NCBI GenBank assembly: GCA_964019695.1
Contig: OZ026525.1
Coordinates: 62,652,253-62,716,252, forward strand
Length of the DNA stretch: 64,000 nucleotides
Source: Loripinus fragilis
Taxonomy: Eukaryota; Mollusca; Bivalvia; Lucinida; Lucinidae
Direction of reading: 5' to 3'
In this document: positions 46,701 to 52,700 of the stretch, piece after piece
Layout of the letters: the number at the start of each line of letters is the position of its first letter
Position numbering within the stretch: the first letter of the stretch is position 1
Position numbers and translations under genes: made by a program
The notes under the pieces: generated by a model
Database searches by the model: none
What the model was told of the DNA's origin: nothing
The model's input: only the letters and a program-made list of their open reading frames with translations

Positions 46701-49700
46701 TGGACGGGGAATAGGATTATTATATGTGTGGTGCATGTTTTTGATTTTGTATATGAGATTTTATGCATAGTGGGGTCTTCAAAGCAATTGCCTGCTTTGT
46801 GGTCTGATCAACTATTTTGTAGGCATTGGGCTGTTTCATGATGTGCTCCATTGGAAAAGCTTGGCATGCATATGTCTATCTCTGCAATCTGTAGGGAGGC
46901 ATGTATATGTTAGCTTGACGGGAAGATGCAGTGGAGTGACAATTGACCCTATTGTGCATGAGATTCGTAATGTGTATATATGATTAGTTAAGATTTGACA
47001 TTGTGTTGTGAATTCACTTGGGATTTATTGGATTGTAAATGTGCTTGTGGCGTCTGTGTGCTCTTGAGAGTTTGGGACAGTTGCACACTCGATGGGGTGG
47101 CCAACCATTGAGTGGACACAAGGTTCTCTGGAGTGCGCTGTCACATGCAGATGTTTGTTGTAAATAGTACTTTGATGATGCATATGTATTGATTATGTTT
47201 AGTAGTTATAGGATGATTTGTGCATGCTAGTATTTTATTTATATTGTGGTATGTATGTGAGTGAGTGTGAGAGTGTGTGTGGATGTTATTTGTATATATG
47301 GTGTATGAGAGATGAGCTTGGAGAGTTTCACTTAATTGAAAAATTAAGTCAAACTCTTAAGGTTTGGGCGTGTATAAAGTAGTCACTGGTTTCGTCTGTG
47401 AGGGTTCATAATAATTGTGAATTGCCTGTGGGTATTTACAATATTTGTGAATGCTTGGTTTGGGTAGGACGCAGGTGTTCAGCCAGGTGCGGTGTTGACA
47501 TCTGTGATTGACATGTTTATGGCTTTATAGGGAATTCTGACACCAGTTTGTTATTATTTTTCAAATGTCATATTTATTAGCCTGTCAATTTTGATGGGAT
47601 GTTTTAACACTTTCAAAAGGTCATGATGACAGATGTTACTTAGTTTAGTAAAATTACATAAGCCCAATAAATAGATTGTGTCAATTCTGACATTGATTGG
47701 CAGGATTGCGCAATACATTTAATCATATGACATTTGGGGAATGGCGCAACTGGTGTGACTATGAGTCACTTTTGTATCTTCTGATTGGTTGATATAAATG
47801 GAAGCTTACCTATGTAGAGGGCGCTATATAGTAAACTTGAAATATGATTGGTTAGTGATGATGTCATTGGGGGGCGCTGTGGTCAGCTTCTATCACGTGA
47901 CTTCATGGTATATAAGATGAAACCCAGTGGCAGAGCTTCAGATTTCGGAACTTTGGGTTATAGATAGTTTCTTGAAGTATTTAGTTGGACTTAAGAAGAT
48001 TTAATAAAATTATAAAATTGTGAAAGTTGTTACTGAAATTTTACAAGACTTAGAAATTCTAAAGAGATTTTTAAAACACAACGCGAACTTGAAGACTAGA
48101 ATCAACTACTACCTTACAAACGTCATAAATTTGCGATAGAATATCCTGCGATATACTGTTGCAAACCCAACGTCATTACGTAACGACATTTTTCATTGGT
48201 TTACAAGTGAATATATGCAGCTGGCAAGCGGTTTTATGCAGGTAGGCGCAACAAAGTACATTTTCACTGTCTTTTTCAAAGAAAAATGTTAATAGTGCAT
48301 TAGAATGGGGATAACCATATTCAAATTTTTCATTTGGGGAGGTATATAGTCGGATGTCTTTTTACGGCTCCGCTTACGCGTCGCCGTAAAACTAAATTTT
48401 CGAACGTATATCCAACGATATACCTCCCAGATGATAATTCTGAAAATGGTTATCCCCGAAATTAACACACAATTTCGCATTTATCTATAACAAGGGTGGT
48501 AAACCTAGGAACTACCACGAAATTGTGTTACCGTAATTTTGTTCCCAAGCCACATCCGGGACACGTCGTGGTAGTTTCCAGGCCGAAAATTGGATAAAGA
48601 AAGGTTGGTGTCATTTTCATTTTTGTTTTAATTTACAACTAAGAAGGAACAATGGTGAAATCCGACAATGTGGTTCCATGTAAATATGTCTCAGCGTCCC
48701 CTCTAGCCCAAAATTTTGTTTGAAAAGTTATTTTCTTTCTTTAGATTCATGCTTCCCCACTGAGCATCGGACCAACTTTCTCCAAAGTTCGAAGAATTTT
48801 AGCCCATATCTGTCAAATTAAATGGAATTTGATATCATTTGACGATGGAAATGATAAAAAGACCCTGAATAAACATTCCTACACAGAAAAAAAACTGAGC
48901 ATTTACTTGTACACGATTCATGCCCCGTTTGTCCTGTGTGGTAGTTTCCAGCTCATCGTGGTAGTTAAAATGCTATCGTGGTAGTTTTCAGGACTTTTTA
49001 GGAATTTAGTAGTAGTTGGCATCAGCAGATGTTCACTATTCAGGTCTACTTCATTTTTATAAAGACAGGGTGTGCGGGCCGAAACTTGAATACCCCTCTT
49101 ATTCATACGAAGACCTTTTCAAACAAACTTTTGTCAGATAACAAATGTCGACTGCCTGAATTTTAATTTAAGTGGGCTATTGAAATGATGAGAAGAGTGA
49201 AAAGAAGGGATATTCACATATTTTGTTTTTGAATAAACATCCTTTTTCAATTATCAAATAACATGTCCGTTCATCGTCGCACTCCCATGTATATAAAAAG
49301 TGTCCCAACCTGAGGATATTTCCCTTTTTTCTGAAGCGCAAGTACCAACGATACTTTGGGCCTGTAGTCTTAGCCTGCTATTTTATCTTAAAGTTGACTG
49401 AACATGGAACAAGGTAGCGAGTGACGCAATTTTTTATATCATTTTTTTGTCTGTTGCTTGGTCCACCACGGCTCATTTGCTTTGGATTTCCAAAGGTGTT
49501 GTTTGGCAGTCCAGGGCATGATCTCCACCTGTCAAGCATCACATTGAATCTCTTGAGTCCTCAGTTTAGCTTCTTCATGGTGTTGAAATGTGATTTATTT
49601 GTTTACTGTGGTAATTAATTGATGAGTTCGAGTGTTATCATGCGAAACAAACAACCACTATATATAATGTTTTGTAACACTTCAGAAACGTATCCTACAA

Positions 49701-52700
49701 AGTATTGGAAACTACCACGATAGCATTTTAACTACCACGATGAGCTTGAAACTACCACACAGGACGAACGGGGCATGAATCGTTTAAGAGTAAATGCTCA
49801 GATTTTTTTTCTGCGTGGGAATGTTTATTCAGGGTATTTTTATCATTACCATCGTCAAATGATATCAAATTCCATTTAATTTAACAGATATGGGCTAAAA
49901 TCATTCGAACTTTGGGGAAAGTTGGTCCGATGCTCAGTGGGGAAACACGAATATAAAGAAAGAAAATAACTTTTCAAACAAAATTTTGGGCTAGAGGGGA
50001 CGCTGAGACATATTTACACGGAACCACATTGTCGGATTTCACCATTGTTCGTTCTTAGTTGTAAAATAAAACAAAAATGAAAGTGACACCAACCTTTCTT
50101 TATCCAATTTTCGGCCTGGAAACTACCACGACGTGTCCCGGATGTGGCTTGGGAACAAAATTACGTTAACACAATTTCGTGGTAGTTCCTAGGTTTACCA
50201 CCCGTGTATAACACATAAGTTACAACCAATGATTCAAAAAGCAATAAACAACACGAGAGAGATTCAATAGGTAATGTCAATAAAGTCAGAACTCCATCCA
50301 CAGGCGCAATAGAAATAGAGGATCTTACATGAGTGCTCATGTTTTATTGAATTTATTAAACGAGTTGGGGAAAAGAGATAAAATGCGAGGCTTGCCGAGC
50401 ATTTTATCTCTTTTTCGGAACGAGTTTAATAAATTCAATAATACAAGAGCACGAATGTTAGATTATATTTATCATATGACAAATACTTTCAAATCTTATT
50501 TCTGGCGTAAAAACGTTATGATTTTGTCATCATGTACGCACCGTTGTTATGGACGTCATAACGTTTCCCGTAAATCTGTAAACCACTAGTGGTTTATCGA
50601 TTTTATTGCATGGCGTTATTTCACTCCCAGACGTGACGTCATATGATAATTTCCATTCTTAACATAGAACTAAAGGGAAAACTCTAGAAATGAGCATTTG
50701 GGCAATCTATCTGGATCTGTTGTTGCCAAAGAATTGGAGTGTTTCTCCTAGACTGTTAAAAATAGTAACACTTACGGATCAATCCATTTATTTAAGGCAT
50801 CGATCTGATCTCTCAAATTTTCCGGGTAGAGGTCAAGGTCTCGATTAGAACCGTCTTTAGTGAATGCATTGAATTCTGAATTCAGCATTAGCATTATTTC
50901 ACTAGGATCATTACTAACTATCATACTGCGTTGTTTGTCCCACAATACTGGAACGTCACTCATTCCTTTAAAATCTGAAAAAGAAGATAAGGCCGAATAA
51001 AAAAAATAAGTGGGTTTCGGGTAACGGTCTGATACTTTTAGGTAGGATAGGCACACATGTGTTTTCAATTATTTTTTTCTGGAAACAAATACAATTGTAT
51101 GCATTTTGAAAGGCATTTCGCCTTTCAAAATGCATAAAATTTTGACTGAAAGTGTAGAATGTACACATTTTCTAGGCCAGACTAGCCATTTATCAATTTA
51201 GGCCTTATCAGTGACCCTCTAATGGTTTCAAAGTTCCACAATAGAATCCATGATCCCAAAGGACAAGAAATAAAATTTAAAAAAAAATACGCTATAGAGA
51301 AGGGCAGGTGGACGTTCTATACCGCCGCCATGCAGTCCCACTTTGTTCCATACGCATCTTCGCAAGTCAATGGTATTAAGCCCACTTCGTGTGCGAATGA
51401 AACGAAGTTGACTTGGTACCCGTTGCATGTGAAGATTACTCCAACATGCATGCGCTGATGTACTTGCACACCCCGTAAGTAATGGTGCCGTATTAGTTGA
51501 TAGATGGCCTGTGAAGCTAAAAGCCGTTATGCTTATGCATGAACCTTAATTGTCCCATTAAAACTCAGACTAAACAGTCTTTGCTGCGGGCTCTATTGAC
51601 TGTACAATCTGCAGACGGAGAGCGCGATGCCTGACCAGACTAAATTTTTGATGGGTTCACTTGCCTGAGGAGGCTCACAAGGCTAGTATATTAGGTCTGG
51701 TTACAATATATAGCGTGTAAAATTCAATCACAGTGGTCCAACGGGAGCGCAGTGGCTCAGTGGTAGAGTGCTTGACTCGAGACCGAAGGGCCGCGGGTGT
51801 GAGCCTCACCGGCGTCACTGCGTTGTGGTCCTTGAGCAAGACACTTTTATCCTAGCTTAGTACTGGTTCAACCCAGGAAGATCCGTCCCTATATAACTGA
51901 AAGATTGTTGATGGGACGTAAAGAATCAAATCAAAACAAAACAGTGGTCCAACCAACATTATTAATTAGGCTCGCCCAAATACCCTTCTGACGTCATTTG
52001 GGTTGGATCAGCACATGTGAATTCGGTACTTATCATATTGCCGAGCAACGAAGGCTCAGGCGAGCCTGCGCAAACGCGCAGACTCGCCAGAACTTTCGCT
52101 GCTAGAGTACAAAAATATGGGTGTAGATTTAGATTCTGACCAAACTACCTGTAAAGACTTCTGGTCCCACTCGTTGCGCCAACATTGGCGTTTAAAGGAT
52201 AATTTTGTGCATATCCGATAAAGACCAAAGTCTCGCGTGCAAGCTCATTTGCTAATAAGCATACCTGGATCAGCCTTTAGGTAAACCTGGTGAAGTATTT
52301 CACATCCATTTATAGTATCCAGTGTGCACTTGGGCTTCTGAAATGAGAAATTTCTCCGATCAAATGCTACCAGGATATCCTGTTTAAGCTTCATTCTTTG
52401 AGTACAAACTCTGTCACAAAGAGAATAATTGCCGTCCGTACACTTTATTTCTATAATTTAGGGATCGATAGACACCACTTTATAAATGTGAGAGAGTCAG
52501 TGCTCAAAGTAAGAAGGTTTACGAGGATATCCTGGCATCATGAGATCGGGAAAAATGTGGGCTGAAAAATGGTGTATAACTTTCTGGGTAAAGACGAAAC
52601 AACACAGAGAAATCTCTACTTACTTTCGCTTAAAACATCCTTGTGGAAAGATGTCGGCCATTTTTCCGTACAATGTATCCTAACAAAAACCACGTGAATA

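Larger units (their letters stand above)
37700..48118 (+). mobile_element. Endogenous retrovirus-like Ty3/Gypsy element with gag, pol and env
   Basis: Complete provirus-like element of about 10.4 kb inserted antisense in GS-HQR intron 4. Order: 5' LTR, tRNA-His-type primer site, gag, pol (protease, RT, RNase H, integrase), env, a small 3' ORF, a stem-loop, 3' LTR. Pol domain order PR-RT-RH-IN and the YLDD catalytic box place it with Ty3/Gypsy (Metaviridae); env makes it errantivirus-like. All long frames are open, and the LTRs differ at only a few bases plus small indels, so insertion was recent. Host range and infectivity cannot be judged from sequence. Confidence 0.95.
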
